A stretch of 64,000 nucleotides of DNA from the NCBI RefSeq assembly GCF_000272405.2, contig NZ_AJZM02000220.1, positions 32,340 through 96,339 of the forward strand. Direction: 5' to 3'. Under the pieces are notes generated by a model. That model saw only the letters and a list, made by a program, of their open reading frames with translations, had not been told where the DNA came from and searched no databases. The position numbers and the translations under genes are program-made. Below are positions 1 through 8,538 of this stretch, piece by piece. Source of the stretch: Vibrio tasmaniensis 1F-187 (GTDB lineage: Bacteria; Pseudomonadota; Gammaproteobacteria; Enterobacterales; Vibrionaceae). How positions within the stretch are numbered: position 1 is the stretch's first letter; every line of letters begins with the position of its first letter.

Positions 1-1
1 C

Positions 2-2155
2 TTTATCCACGAAGAGCAAAACATCGCCCTTATCTGTGAAAGTGATCTATTGGGTGATCGCGTTATTCAGCGTCGTAAAAAAGACAAAAAAAGCGTAAAC
101 AGCGACACCGTAATCCGTCACCTTGCGGAACTTAAACCGGGCCAACCCGTTGTTCACATTGACCACGGTATTGGCCGCTATATCGGCTTGCAAACACTTG
201 AAGCGGGTGGGATGAAAACCGAATACGTAACACTTGAGTATCAAAACGATGCCAAGTTATACGTGCCTGTTGCCTCTTTGAACTTAATTGGCCGCTACTC
301 TGGTGGCGCTGAAGATTCTGCACCGCTACACAAACTTGGCGGTGAAGCATGGCAGAAAGCTCGTAAGCGCGCCGCAGAGAAAGTCCGTGACGTCGCAGCC
401 GAACTGCTCGATGTTTACGCCAAGCGTGAGCTTAAGCCGGGTTACAAATTTGTGCTCGATCGTGGTCAGTACGCAACCTTCAAATCTGGCTTCCCGTTTG
501 AAGAAACCGATGACCAAGCGATGGCAATTAATGCGGTAATGTCTGATATGTGCCAAGCAAAAGCCATGGACCGCTTGGTGTGTGGTGATGTTGGTTTTGG
601 TAAAACAGAAGTCGCAATGCGTGCCGCGTTCGTGTGTACCGATAACAGCAAACAAGTGGCCGTGTTAGTACCGACAACGTTACTTGCTCAGCAACACTTT
701 GAAAACTTCCGCGACCGTTTCGCCAACTTGCCGATTCGTGTTGAGGTTCTGTCTCGATTCAAATCAGCCAAAGAACAGAAATCGATCATGCAAGATGTCG
801 CCGACGGTAAGGTCGACATCTTAGTGGGTACTCACAAGTTACTTTCAAGTGACCTTCAGTTTAAAGACCTTGGCCTGTTGGTTGTCGATGAAGAGCACCG
901 CTTTGGTGTGCGTCAGAAAGAAAAAGTGAAAGCAATGCGTGCGGATGTCGATATCCTAACGCTCACCGCGACGCCAATTCCACGTACATTGAACATGGCA
1001 ATGAGCGGCATGCGTGACTTGTCAATCATCGCAACACCACCAGCACGACGCTTAGCAATAAAGACCTTTGTCCGTGAGAGTGATGACGCGATCGTCAGAG
1101 AAGCGGTACTTCGTGAAATCATGCGTGGTGGTCAAGTTTACTTCTTACACAACCAAGTAGACACGATTGAAAAGACGGCTGAGTCACTACAGAAACTGAT
1201 TCCAGAAGCGCGTGTCACCGTGGCTCATGGCCAGATGCGAGAGCGCGAACTAGAACGCATCATGAATGATTTCTACCACCAGCGTTTTAACTTGCTAGTG
1301 TGTACAACCATCATCGAAACCGGTATCGACGTACCAACAGCCAATACCATCTTAATGGACAGAGCCGATAACCTTGGTTTAGCACAGTTGCACCAATTGC
1401 GTGGGCGTGTGGGTCGATCTCACCACCAAGCCTATGCCTATCTGCTAACACCTCCTCCGAAAGCAATGACCAAAGATGCGGTTAAGCGATTAGATGCCAT
1501 AGCTTCACTTGAAGACTTAGGTGCAGGCTTTACACTAGCAACCCATGACTTAGAGATTCGTGGCGCGGGTGAGCTGTTAGGTGATGAACAGAGTGGTCAA
1601 ATCCAATCGGTTGGTTTCACCTTGTACATGGAGATGCTTGAACAAGCAGTTGAAGCATTGAAAGAGGGGCGAGAGCCATCGCTTGATGACCTACTGCGTG
1701 AACAAACTGAAATTGAGATGCGCCTGCCTGCGCTATTGCCTGATGACTACATCCCAGACATCAATACACGTTTGTCTACTTATAAGCGTATTGCGAGTGT
1801 GAGTGACACCGACGAATTGGCAGAGTTGAAAGTCGAGCTGATTGATCGCTTCGGCCTTCTGCCGGATGCTACCAAGAACTTGTTGTCAGTTTCAGAGCTA
1901 AAATTAGCCGCGGCGTCTATCAAAGCGAAGAAAATTGAGGCTCATGATAAAGGTGGATTCTTAGAATTCTACCCGGATGCTGACATAAACCCGACCTACC
2001 TTGTTAAACTGTTGCAATCTCAACCGCAAAAGTTTTCAATGGAAGGACCAACAAAGTTCAAGTTTACGATACCATTGGTCGACAGACGGAAACGAATTCA
2101 ATTTGTTAGTGATTTATTGGGCGAATTCAGACAGAACTTGCTGCCTTCGGCATAA
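2..2155 (+). CDS. mfd: Transcription-repair coupling factor Mfd, C-terminal 717 residues (5' truncated by window edge)
   Basis: Mfd is the ATP-dependent translocase that removes stalled RNA polymerase and recruits UvrA to the lesion. The reading frame is open from base 2 (FIHEEQNIALICESDLLGDR), so the true start lies upstream of the window. Visible in order are the RNA-polymerase-interacting domain, then the SF2 motor with Walker A GDVGFGKTEV, Walker B VVDEEHRFG, motif III LTATPIPRT and motif VI QLRGRVGRS, then the C-terminal TRCF domain. Full-length family members are about 1150 residues, so roughly 430 are missing only because of the window boundary. The motor motifs are intact and nothing suggests a pseudogene. 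Confidence 0.97.
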   Translation, partial: FIHEEQNIALICESDLLGDRVIQRRKKDKKSVNSDTVIRHLAELKPGQPVVHIDHGIGRYIGLQTLEAGGMKTEYVTLEYQNDAKLYVPVASLNLIGRYSGGAEDSAPLHKLGGEAWQKARKRAAEKVRDVAAELLDVYAKRELKPGYKFVLDRGQYATFKSGFPFEETDDQAMAINAVMSDMCQAKAMDRLVCGDVGFGKTEVAMRAAFVCTDNSKQVAVLVPTTLLAQQHFENFRDRFANLPIRVEVLSRFKSAKEQKSIMQDVADGKVDILVGTHKLLSSDLQFKDLGLLVVDEEHRFGVRQKEKVKAMRADVDILTLTATPIPRTLNMAMSGMRDLSIIATPPARRLAIKTFVRESDDAIVREAVLREIMRGGQVYFLHNQVDTIEKTAESLQKLIPEARVTVAHGQMRERELERIMNDFYHQRFNLLVCTTIIETGIDVPTANTILMDRADNLGLAQLHQLRGRVGRSHHQAYAYLLTPPPKAMTKDAVKRLDAIASLEDLGAGFTLATHDLEIRGAGELLGDEQSGQIQSVGFTLYMEMLEQAVEALKEGREPSLDDLLREQTEIEMRLPALLPDDYIPDINTRLSTYKRIASVSDTDELAELKVELIDRFGLLPDATKNLLSVSELKLAAASIKAKKIEAHDKGGFLEFYPDADINPTYLVKLLQSQPQKFSMEGPTKFKFTIPLVDRRKRIQFVSDLLGEFRQNLLPSA

Positions 2156-2218
2156 GACCCAATCCACTTGCACATATAAATGATCCAGCCGGTAGTTCGG
2201 CTGGAAGACGGAGTAAAA

Positions 2219-2986
2219 ATGAAAAGACTGATCCCACTGCTACTATTGTTCGTCTCACTGCCAAGTTTGGCGCAGAGACAATTTGATATAGAAGTGATCA
2301 TTTTTAAGCGTGCTGTTGATGCAGAAAAAGTGAATGAATCTTGGCCAAACACACAGCCTCAGATTTCACTTGAGCGCGTAGGTTCATTTCAAGATACCCA
2401 ATACCGAGCGAAGAAAGGCGTGCAGATGCTGCCTTACTCGGAATACAAGTTAACACCTCAGAAAGATAAGCTACGCAAACACGCAGGCTTTGAAGTTCTG
2501 ATGCATACCGCTTGGCGTCAAGGCGACCAAGGCAAAAGCTCGGCACCGGTTTTCCATATTCAAGCCGGTAAAGACTTCTCTAAACAGTTTAATGCCGACG
2601 GTTCTGAGAAAGGTGCAGTAACTGCATCAAATCCGAATGGTTTTCAAGAAGAGACTATCGATAAGCCGCTTTACGAGTTAGACGGCAAGCTGCAAATCTA
2701 CGTTCAGCACTATCTATATGCTGAAACGACATTGGATTTAAAAGCGCCGAGCGTTCGTGAAGTGACTCTACAAGAGCAACAAATCGAGCTAGATTCACCT
2801 GTAAGTGGTGCAGAAAGTAACGTGCAAGTGGGTAATCTAACGGAGATTTCTCCGACGGTTGAAGTCCAAGAGTTTCTTAAGAGCTACCGCATGGACCAAA
2901 AACGTCGTATGCGCAGTACAGAAACTCACTACCTTGACCACCCACTTCTTGGAATGGTTATTCAAGTTCGACGCGTGGCGCAGTAA
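2219..2986 (+). CDS. csiV: CsiV-like peptidoglycan-binding periplasmic protein
   Basis: This 255-aa secreted protein matches the Vibrio CsiV family (old DUF2803). In V. cholerae, CsiV is reported to bind peptidoglycan and support PBP1A through LpoA. A signal peptide is clear (MKRLIPLLLLFVSLPSLAQ), followed by a soluble domain starting RQFDIEVIIFKRA. I chose the ATG at 2219 because the signal peptide starts there and GACGGAG precedes it at good spacing. An ATG 13 codons upstream is in frame but would spoil the signal sequence. It lies 63 bp after mfd and ends in its own terminator. Family assignment is from recall. Confidence 0.85.
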   Translation: MKRLIPLLLLFVSLPSLAQRQFDIEVIIFKRAVDAEKVNESWPNTQPQISLERVGSFQDTQYRAKKGVQMLPYSEYKLTPQKDKLRKHAGFEVLMHTAWRQGDQGKSSAPVFHIQAGKDFSKQFNADGSEKGAVTASNPNGFQEETIDKPLYELDGKLQIYVQHYLYAETTLDLKAPSVREVTLQEQQIELDSPVSGAESNVQVGNLTEISPTVEVQEFLKSYRMDQKRRMRSTETHYLDHPLLGMVIQVRRVAQ

Positions 2987-3028
2987 GTTACTTGCCGATT
3001 CGGCTATAATTATATAAATAATTCAATC

Positions 3029-3052
3029 CGCCCTCCTAGTGAGGGCGTTTTA
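3029..3052 (+). terminator. Rho-independent terminator after csiV
   Basis: Seven-bp stem CGCCCTC/GAGGGCG with a 5-nt loop, followed by TTTTATT. Confidence 0.85.
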
Positions 3053-3122
3053 TTAAGTGCTATCTATCTTTATTCTGCACTGAATCCTTTGTTCAGTACT
3101 TACATGTAATTCGGTATTTCTT

Positions 3123-3668
3123 ATGAGCCCTGACTTTCAGATAAATACTCAACACCTCAACCTAAAAATCATTGAAGCCTCAGACGCTCAAGAGTTTTCG
3201 CAGCTGGTTAAATCCTCCCCGAGTTTATTGCCATGGCTCGACTGGTGCCACGACGAGTTTTCGACCGTCGAGGCCGAGAGATTCATTCTTGCGACTCGCT
3301 TAAACTGGGTTAAAGCCGATGCGTTTGGCTTTGGTATCTTCGAACGAAAAAGCGAAAAGTTAGTCGGCATGGTGGCCATAAATGAGCTTTACCACACCTT
3401 TAATATGGCAAGTTTAGGTTATTGGGTGGGTGATCAATTTCAGAGAAAAGGGATAGCGAAAGAAGCAATGCTTGCCCTATTTGAATTTTGCTTCGCAATG
3501 CTCAAGTTGACGCGTTTGGAGATTGTCTGCGATACAGAGAACCTACCCAGCCAAAAGCTGATCGAGAAATGTGGCGCTGAACGTGAAGCCATTGCAAAGA
3601 ATCGCTTTATCTTTAACGGTAAACCGAAAGATGGCGTGGTTTATTCTGTGTTACCTCCATTATCTTAA
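3123..3668 (+). CDS. GNAT acetyltransferase, RimJ/RimL type
   Basis: This 181-aa protein has the RimL-like GNAT layout. An N-terminal strand and helix include LLPWLDWCHDEFS, then GYWVGDQFQRKGIAKEAM supplies the acetyl-CoA pyrophosphate loop (Q-x-K-G-I-A form), and LEIVCDTENLPSQKLIEKCG is the late strand-helix with the conserved N-x-x-S. Such enzymes acetylate the N-terminus of ribosomal proteins or small molecules; the substrate here cannot be read. It is monocistronic, ends at a bidirectional terminator shared with convergent ndh, and uses an ATG preceded by a weak Shine-Dalgarno sequence. Confidence 0.88.
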   Translation: MSPDFQINTQHLNLKIIEASDAQEFSQLVKSSPSLLPWLDWCHDEFSTVEAERFILATRLNWVKADAFGFGIFERKSEKLVGMVAINELYHTFNMASLGYWVGDQFQRKGIAKEAMLALFEFCFAMLKLTRLEIVCDTENLPSQKLIEKCGAEREAIAKNRFIFNGKPKDGVVYSVLPPLS

Positions 3669-3716
3669 TCGCTTAATAGAGTAACAATCCGAAATAACAC
3701 GTACTCGACACGATCG

Positions 3717-3743
3717 AAAAAGAGCTCCGAAGAGCTCTTTTTT
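3717..3743. terminator. Bidirectional terminator between the GNAT gene and ndh
   Basis: GAGCTC stem extended by A5/T6 tracts around a CGAA loop. The A-tract on one side and T-tract on the other make it work on both strands for the two convergent genes. Confidence 0.88.
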
Positions 3744-3778
3744 ATTATCAGCGTAATGACCTTAGAAGGCTTACCTGA

Positions 3779-5068
3779 TTAGTGAAGCTTTAGGTTTGGA
3801 CGAAGGACACGGTTAATACGACCCACCAACATCATCAGTGATGTTTTGATTAAGCCGTGAAGTGCCATCTGGTGCATTCGGTACAAAGAGATGTAAACCA
3901 CACGAGCAATACGTCCCTCAACCATCATCGAACCTTTAGTCAGGTTACCCATCAAGCTACCTACTGTAGAGAAACGGCTTAGTGAAACCAGTGAGCCTTT
4001 ATCTTTGTAGATGTAGTCTTTCAGGTCACGGCCGTTCAGCTTAGCGATGATGTTGCTAAATGCGCAGCTTGCCATTTGGTGAGCCGCTTGCGCACGTGGT
4101 GGAACAAACGAACCATCCGCTTGTGTACATTGCGCCAAATCACCGATAGCAAAGATGTTGTCATCAAGCGTAGTTTGCAGCGTGTTTTTGACAACCAACT
4201 GGTTGATACGGTTCGTCTCAAGACCACCGATGTCTTTCATGAAATCTGGCGCTTTAATACCAGCAGCCCATACCATGATCTGTGCTGGGATCTTCTCACC
4301 ATCTTTGGTCGTTAGACCGTCAGCGTCAGCTTGTGTAACCATTGTCGTTGTACGCACGTTGACGCCAAGCTTAGTTAGCTCAGAATGTGCTGCGCTGGAA
4401 ATACGAGGAGGTAGAGCTGGAAGAATACGCTCACCCGCTTCAACAAGGTTAACGTTCAGCTTGCTTGAATCTAGGTCGCCAAAACCGTATGTACGAAGCT
4501 CTTTCACAGCGTTGTGAAGCTCAGCAGACAGTTCAACACCAGTAGCACCCGCACCAACAATCGCAATGTCTACCGTACCTTGACCATTCTTAGCGTGCAG
4601 CTTTAAGAACTGGTTGTTCATTTCTGTACGGAAACGGTGTGCTTGCTCTGGGCTATCAAGGAAAATACAGTTGTCACGAACACCTGGGGTATTGAAGTCG
4701 TTTGACGTTGAACCTAACGCCATCACAAGAATGTCGTATTCAAGTTCACGGCTTGGCATCAGTAACTCACCGTGCTCATCAGTCAACTCGCTCAACGCAA
4801 TCACTTTACGTTCACGATCGATATCGTTCAGGCTGCCCATTTGGAAATCAAAGCAATGGTTTTTCGCGTGTGCGCGGTAGCTTAGCGCGTCAACACCTTC
4901 ATCCAATGAGCCAGTGGCTACTTCATGAAGCAATGGTTTCCATAGGTGGCTTGCTTTACGGTCTACCAGAGTAATCTGGGCACGTTTCTTACGACCTAAA
5001 GTGCGGCCTAGCTTAGTTGCTAGTTCTAAACCACCAGCACCGCCGCCTACTACGATAATTTTTGTCAC
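3779..5068 (-). CDS. ndh: Type II NADH dehydrogenase (NADH:quinone oxidoreductase)
   Basis: Ndh is a single-subunit, non-proton-pumping FAD enzyme that feeds NADH electrons to quinone on the inner face of the membrane. The 429-aa protein has the FAD Rossmann motif [10 protein letters not shown] at residues about 6-15, the NADH Rossmann motif [12 protein letters not shown] near 170, and the FAD-binding D of FAIGDLAQC near 310. The C-terminal region fits the membrane-anchoring amphipathic part. The order ndh-ycfP-thiK-lpoB-ycfL-hinT on this strand matches E. coli except that nagZ is absent. An FNR-like site lies about 270 bp upstream. Confidence 0.96.
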   Translation of the reverse strand: MTKIIVVGGGAGGLELATKLGRTLGRKKRAQITLVDRKASHLWKPLLHEVATGSLDEGVDALSYRAHAKNHCFDFQMGSLNDIDRERKVIALSELTDEHGELLMPSRELEYDILVMALGSTSNDFNTPGVRDNCIFLDSPEQAHRFRTEMNNQFLKLHAKNGQGTVDIAIVGAGATGVELSAELHNAVKELRTYGFGDLDSSKLNVNLVEAGERILPALPPRISSAAHSELTKLGVNVRTTTMVTQADADGLTTKDGEKIPAQIMVWAAGIKAPDFMKDIGGLETNRINQLVVKNTLQTTLDDNIFAIGDLAQCTQADGSFVPPRAQAAHQMASCAFSNIIAKLNGRDLKDYIYKDKGSLVSLSRFSTVGSLMGNLTKGSMMVEGRIARVVYISLYRMHQMALHGLIKTSLMMLVGRINRVLRPNLKLH

Positions 5069-5335
5069 AATGACAATCCTCTACAAAATGAATAAATGGG
5101 GTTCGGCTCGATTACTCCAACCGATAAATTCTATGTATCTACTCGGCCTCAATTCCAAAGGCTGCGGCTCATTTGATGACTGTGATAATAAGTAACAACA
5201 GCTCACTGAGTAGTTAGAGGGATTACAAGCAACAAACATTGGTTTGTCACTTTGCTCACGAGGATGAAAAAGGTGTCTACCTGAGAGGCAGAGCACAAAT
5301 TATGGGCAAGTTTTATCACTCGCTCTCAATTTTTT

Positions 5336-5349
5336 TTGACATTTATCAA
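5336..5349. promoter_or_regulatory. FNR-like box in the ndh upstream region
   Basis: TTGACATTTATCAA differs from the FNR consensus TTGAT-N4-ATCAA at one position. E. coli ndh is FNR-repressed, so a site here is plausible. It is about 270 bp from the ndh start and could instead serve a divergent transcript. Confidence 0.4.
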
Positions 5350-5483
5350 AATATTTTGCTTTAGAACATTATATATAGCAAAAAGATGACCGCAACAAAA
5401 ATCCTTACCCACAATGAGGATTCGTGACTGATTAGTTAACGTTTGCGCAAACTCATCGATAAAATCTATATGACTAGGGCACA

Positions 5484-5519
5484 TTGACCTTTTCACGGTC
5501 AAATTTCGTTCGATATAAA
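5484..5519 (+). promoter_or_regulatory. Inverted repeat overlapping a possible promoter
   Basis: TTGACC and GGTCAA form an inverted repeat with a 7-nt spacer at 5484-5502, and a -10-like TATAAA lies at 5514-5519. This could be an operator-controlled promoter reading right into the candidate RNA that follows. The spacing from TTGACC to TATAAA (24 nt) is too long for an ordinary -35/-10 pair, so the -35 would have to fall inside the repeat. Confidence 0.3.
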
Positions 5520-5525
5520 AGCGTT

Positions 5526-5677
5526 TTAATCGCGGCAAGGGAGAAGTAGCCTGGTCATTCTAAGCAAATCTCCCTCAACAAAGAGTAAAGCGCTTTTTGC
5601 GGGGTGCTCAGCTCGAACCCTTCGGGCATCGCTTGCTAATTTGGATAAAAAAACAGCACTCAATTGAGTGCTGTTTT
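5526..5677 (+). ncRNA. Candidate structured RNA or multicopy intergenic element
   Basis: This part of the 627-bp ndh/ycfP spacer holds a GGGAGA (5540s) that can pair with TCTCCC (5570-5575), a CCC-TTC-GGG hairpin near 5618-5626 and a strong terminator at the end, so it could be a small RNA of about 150 nt. On the minus strand the same bases encode a 24-codon ORF (5555-5629, beginning MPEGFELSTP), which may be the real feature or chance. I do not recognise a known RNA family. Confidence 0.3.
5647..5677. terminator. Bidirectional terminator downstream of ycfP
   Basis: Perfect 20-bp palindrome CAGCACTCAATTGAGTGCTG flanked by A7 on the left and T4 on the right. It serves ycfP on the minus strand and any rightward transcript. 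Confidence 0.88.
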
Positions 5678-5695
5678 ATAAAATGACGGTAATCC

Positions 5696-6235
5696 TTAAG
5701 CGTTTTTAAACGCCTTCATTGCCTGTAAGTGTTGAGAGATCTTTTTGAACTTATGACTCTCTTTTTCGTCCCAGACAACTTCGTAGTAATCTTCTAGAGC
5801 AGAAGCTGTTTTCGTATTGTCGTGAATTTCATCTTCACGAGAAAGCACCACTAAACAGCGTCCTTTGTTCTTCATACGATACTGAGCGACACACTTAGTC
5901 GCGATGTCTTCATACTCTTCTGGGCGATCAATTCGACCTACCATGTTGTTCTCAGGGTGCAGATTAGGGTTGAACACCACCTGCTTAATCCCACATAAGA
6001 AACCAATACGCTCAGACCAAAAACCACCCAAACCTACACCACAAATGATTGGATGTGGATCATCGGATTGCTCTATCACTTTATGCACTTCTTTTAGCAA
6101 ATGCTGCATATCGTGTTTTGGATGCAAAGTACTGTAGTTGATGAAACGAACGTCATCATCAATGAATTGCAACTGCAGTATTTTTTCGTGATTGCCCGGG
6201 CTTGTTGAGTCGAAGCCGTGTAGATAGATAATCAT
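5696..6235 (-). CDS. ycfP: YcfP family alpha/beta-fold esterase-like protein (UPF0227)
   Basis: This 179-aa protein follows E. coli YcfP almost along its whole length, from [10 protein letters not shown] at the N-terminus through [16 protein letters not shown] to [11 protein letters not shown] near the end. It has an alpha/beta hydrolase fold, but the usual nucleophile elbow G-x-S-x-G reads GVGLGG, with no serine at that place. Catalytic activity is therefore doubtful, as for the family generally, and the physiological role is unknown. It sits between ndh and thiK on the same strand, with its own terminator and about 96 bp of spacer upstream. Confidence 0.92.
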   Translation of the reverse strand: MIIYLHGFDSTSPGNHEKILQLQFIDDDVRFINYSTLHPKHDMQHLLKEVHKVIEQSDDPHPIICGVGLGGFWSERIGFLCGIKQVVFNPNLHPENNMVGRIDRPEEYEDIATKCVAQYRMKNKGRCLVVLSREDEIHDNTKTASALEDYYEVVWDEKESHKFKKISQHLQAMKAFKNA

Positions 6236-6331
6236 TGTACCTCCCCCATTGAATATTGGTACGTTTTGATCAATCTAACACGAAAAACAAGGTTTTAAAG
6301 GGAAGACCTCTGAAATTATATTTTTCACTTC

Positions 6332-7198
6332 CTAAACGTGATCATAGCTACATAAAGTGTGACTAAGAGCCTCTGCTTCACGCAGATAACTGTCATCGCC
6401 CCATAGCTGATGAGCAAGTAAATACCACAGCATTGCCATCATTTGGCTTCTTGGTAACCAGGCTTCTACTCCGTCAAGCCAAGATTGGGGATCATGGATA
6501 CCTCTTAGCTGACAGTACTTATTAACAGCTTCTGTAACTGGTAATCGGGCAACAGCAATAGTCAGCGTAAGATCAAGCCTTGGGTCTGCTAGCGCTGCGT
6601 ATTCCCAGTCAATGATCTTAATCCCATCTTGATTCTTCACAAGGTTATAGCCACCGAGATCAAAATGACACAAAGACAGGCCTACACTTGGGATACTTGG
6701 AGCCACGCGCCACTCTTGATAAATCTTAGTGCAGGTTTCAGTCTTATGAACCGCATCAAGCTGAAGCCAGTAGTGGTCAACTCGAGCCGTATAACTGAAC
6801 GGTTGGAGCGGCAGTCGCGCAGTATTAACCAAATGCACCGAGATCAGCGTCTTCAGTAAATCATCCTGCTCGAGTCCTTCGTACAACGTCTCACCCGCGA
6901 TCCATTCAACCAATAAGCCTTGCTCATTGACCACTATCGGACTTGGGCCGATATCTAGGCGCTCAATAGCAGACAGTACTTGATACTCTTCATGGCGAGA
7001 GATGAAGAACGCTTTGGTGATGGGGGTAATTGGACGCCAAACATACGCGGTGCCATCGGCTAAAACCAATTTCCAACATCGATTAGTCAACCCACCTGTC
7101 AGTGTCTGTGCTCTGATTGGAGGCTCAGAAAAGTAACCATCAAGAGAACTCAAACTGGTATCAAGAAGCTTTGCTTCAGACCAAGAAAAAATCGCCAT
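6332..7198 (-). CDS. thiK: Thiamine kinase-like phosphotransferase (APH fold)
   Basis: The 288-aa protein has the aminoglycoside-phosphotransferase/choline-kinase fold. The catalytic loop is HFDLGGYNLV near residue 177, with the general-base Asp and the Mg-binding Asn, and the second metal-binding Asp sits in IIDWEYAALADPR. Its place between ycfP and lpoB matches E. coli thiK, which phosphorylates salvaged thiamine to thiamine phosphate; identity rests on synteny as much as sequence. The terminator upstream separates it from lpoB, so it probably has its own promoter. Two direct 17-bp repeats lie just before its start. Confidence 0.8.
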   Translation of the reverse strand: MAIFSWSEAKLLDTSLSSLDGYFSEPPIRAQTLTGGLTNRCWKLVLADGTAYVWRPITPITKAFFISRHEEYQVLSAIERLDIGPSPIVVNEQGLLVEWIAGETLYEGLEQDDLLKTLISVHLVNTARLPLQPFSYTARVDHYWLQLDAVHKTETCTKIYQEWRVAPSIPSVGLSLCHFDLGGYNLVKNQDGIKIIDWEYAALADPRLDLTLTIAVARLPVTEAVNKYCQLRGIHDPQSWLDGVEAWLPRSQMMAMLWYLLAHQLWGDDSYLREAEALSHTLCSYDHV

Positions 7199-7205
7199 AT
7201 TTACT

Positions 7206-7242
7206 CCCTATAAACGTCTTAACTGCCCTATAAACGTCTTAA
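7206..7242. repeat. Direct repeat upstream of thiK, period 20 bp
   Basis: CCCTATAAACGTCTTAA occurs at 7206-7222 and 7226-7242. A further partial copy begins CCCTA at about 7246. Confidence 0.85.
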
Positions 7243-7249
7243 TTTCCCT

Positions 7250-7281
7250 ACAAAAAAGGCACTGACCAAAAGCCAGTGCCT
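7250..7281 (-). terminator. Terminator downstream of lpoB
   Basis: Stem AGGCACTG/CAGTGCCT with a 9-nt loop. Read on the minus strand it is followed by a T-run (the A-run at 7252-7257). Confidence 0.85.
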
Positions 7282-7360
7282 CTTCATTAATACCAATCAC
7301 AGCAAATAACATGTACTGCGTTGAGGCATGACTAAGCCAAGTTAATAGCACACTAAACCA

Positions 7361-7441
7361 TTTAAGAAGCTCAATAAGCTAAATTAAAAACCCAGTAAGC
7401 TAATTAGAAGCCAAGTAAACTTAATTAAAAGCCCAGCAAGC
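7361..7441. repeat. Degenerate tandem repeat of the lpoB 3' end, 4 x 20 bp
   Basis: Units of exactly 20 bp begin near 7361, 7381, 7401 and 7421. The last unit is the lpoB stop codon and its final codons (AATTAAAAGCCCAGCAAGC on the plus strand); the others are diverged copies such as AATTAAAAACCCAGTAAGC. Adjacent units match at about 15 of 20 positions. Confidence 0.8.
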
Positions 7442-8015
7442 TCTTAGATTGTTGCTTACGGATTTCAGTTTCGTCAGCCCATTCAATCAAGCCAGACTCA
7501 AGATCCATTAGGCGCATGGTCATTTTGTAGTATACGTCTTCGTCGCTGCCCGCTTTCTTAACGATGCTTGATAGGTTGCCGTACAACATGTACTGAGCAC
7601 CAACCATTTTACCAAATTGGATTGCTGAGCTTTGATTTACAAGCTCATCGTTATTTTGGAAATTCAATTGTTCACGAACAGACTCTACACGGTCCATATC
7701 AACGAAACGGAACTTACCAGAGTTCAGCATTTTAGTACTGATGGTATCAGTGATTGACTCAGTATCGATGTGCTCACTTGTTTTGTTCTTGATTCGCTCT
7801 ACGAACACGATTGGACGTTGCTCACGAGTAATGTAAGACACAGAACCAGACGCCATCATGCTATCGACCATTTCGCCCGCAATCGTTTGAAGGTCAGTTG
7901 AACCGAAATCGATTGTCGTGGTTTCTACTGATTGTGCATCACCGTAGCTTACCTTGTTTGAACAACCGCCTAAAATAACCGCTAAACCTAGTAGCGCAAT
8001 GACACTCTTTTTCAT
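7425..8015 (-). CDS. lpoB: LpoB-family penicillin-binding protein activator lipoprotein
   Basis: This 196-aa outer-membrane lipoprotein has a type II signal peptide with lipobox ILGGC at residues about 14-18, a short linker and the TolB-N-like globular domain (RPIVFVERIKNKTSEHID, then TISTKMLNSGKFRFVD, then GAQYMLYGNLSSI). In E. coli LpoB activates PBP1B through the peptidoglycan layer. The linker here lacks a long Pro-rich stretch. AAGGAAACAAA precedes the ATG. It follows ycfL by 139 bp in the hinT-COG3014-ycfL-lpoB array. Its 3' end is repeated four times downstream. Whether Vibrio LpoB-family proteins act on PBP1B is not something I can confirm. Confidence 0.85.
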   Translation of the reverse strand: MKKSVIALLGLAVILGGCSNKVSYGDAQSVETTTIDFGSTDLQTIAGEMVDSMMASGSVSYITREQRPIVFVERIKNKTSEHIDTESITDTISTKMLNSGKFRFVDMDRVESVREQLNFQNNDELVNQSSAIQFGKMVGAQYMLYGNLSSIVKKAGSDEDVYYKMTMRLMDLESGLIEWADETEIRKQQSKSLLGF

Positions 8016-8154
8016 TTTGTTTCCTTAACTAATCACTAAGCGGGGTTACCCACTCTCTTAAATTTTTGTATTTTCGAATCCTTAGACCCGTTCTATCTCG
8101 TCTTTGCTATAAAGCTTGGAACCACTCTAAATATGAGCGGTTCCAAACGAAAGT

Positions 8155-8538
8155 TTACTGCTCTCTGAACTGAACTCTGAACTGAGTCGCTTTCGGATTT
8201 ACCGACACTTCCGACAACGAAATACTTTCAAAGCCACGAACAATCGCTTGCTTCCAAGGTCCTTGTTTTAGGTTGACCTCAAGACCAGCATCGTCGTACC
8301 AGTAAAAGCGATAAAGGATATGTTGATCGCCTTTATAGTTACTGTTTAAACGCACGATTCCTCGCGTATGACCGTCGACGAGGTCAGTACGGATATCTTC
8401 AACCTGTAAGCGGCTACCCAATACCTTATCACCAAAGAAAACGTTCTGAGTTTGACTATCTACCCTTACGCCAGCTGTATTATCAGCACAACCAGCCAGA
8501 GCCATAACCGCTGCTAAGCTCATTAACCACTTTTTCAT
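8155..8538 (-). CDS. ycfL: YcfL family periplasmic lipoprotein
   Basis: This 127-aa lipoprotein has a signal peptide with lipobox MALAGC at residues 15-20 and a single beta-rich DUF1425-type domain (VEDIRTDLVDGHTRGIVRL, then LYRFYWYDDAGLEV). Its ATG overlaps the stop of the preceding COG3014 gene by one base (TAATG), indicating translational coupling. Position between the COG3014 gene and lpoB matches the enterobacterial hinT-ycfL-lpoB order. The function is unknown; the neighbours suggest an envelope role. Confidence 0.88.
   Translation of the reverse strand: MKKWLMSLAAVMALAGCADNTAGVRVDSQTQNVFFGDKVLGSRLQVEDIRTDLVDGHTRGIVRLNSNYKGDQHILYRFYWYDDAGLEVNLKQGPWKQAIVRGFESISLSEVSVNPKATQFRVQFREQ

Noticed and set aside
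4155..4517. 120-aa plus-strand ORF inside ndh
   Set aside because: It is antisense to a well-conserved enzyme gene, has no ribosome site and no protein-like pattern.
5326..5538. 70-aa minus-strand ORF upstream of ndh
   Set aside because: No ribosome site and odd composition. The region holds an FNR-like box and a possible promoter.
5541..5580. Resemblance to a yybP-ykoY manganese riboswitch (GGGAG-AGTAGCC)
   Set aside because: The second conserved loop is not recognisable and no transporter gene lies downstream on that strand.
5600..5640. GGTTCGAGC on the minus strand, like a tRNA T-loop
   Set aside because: The flanking bases do not pair into a T-stem and no acceptor or anticodon arm is present.
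7361..7441. Repeats that could suggest a CRISPR array
   Set aside because: Units are 20 bp with no spacers between them and are diverged copies of a gene end, so this is a tandem repeat.
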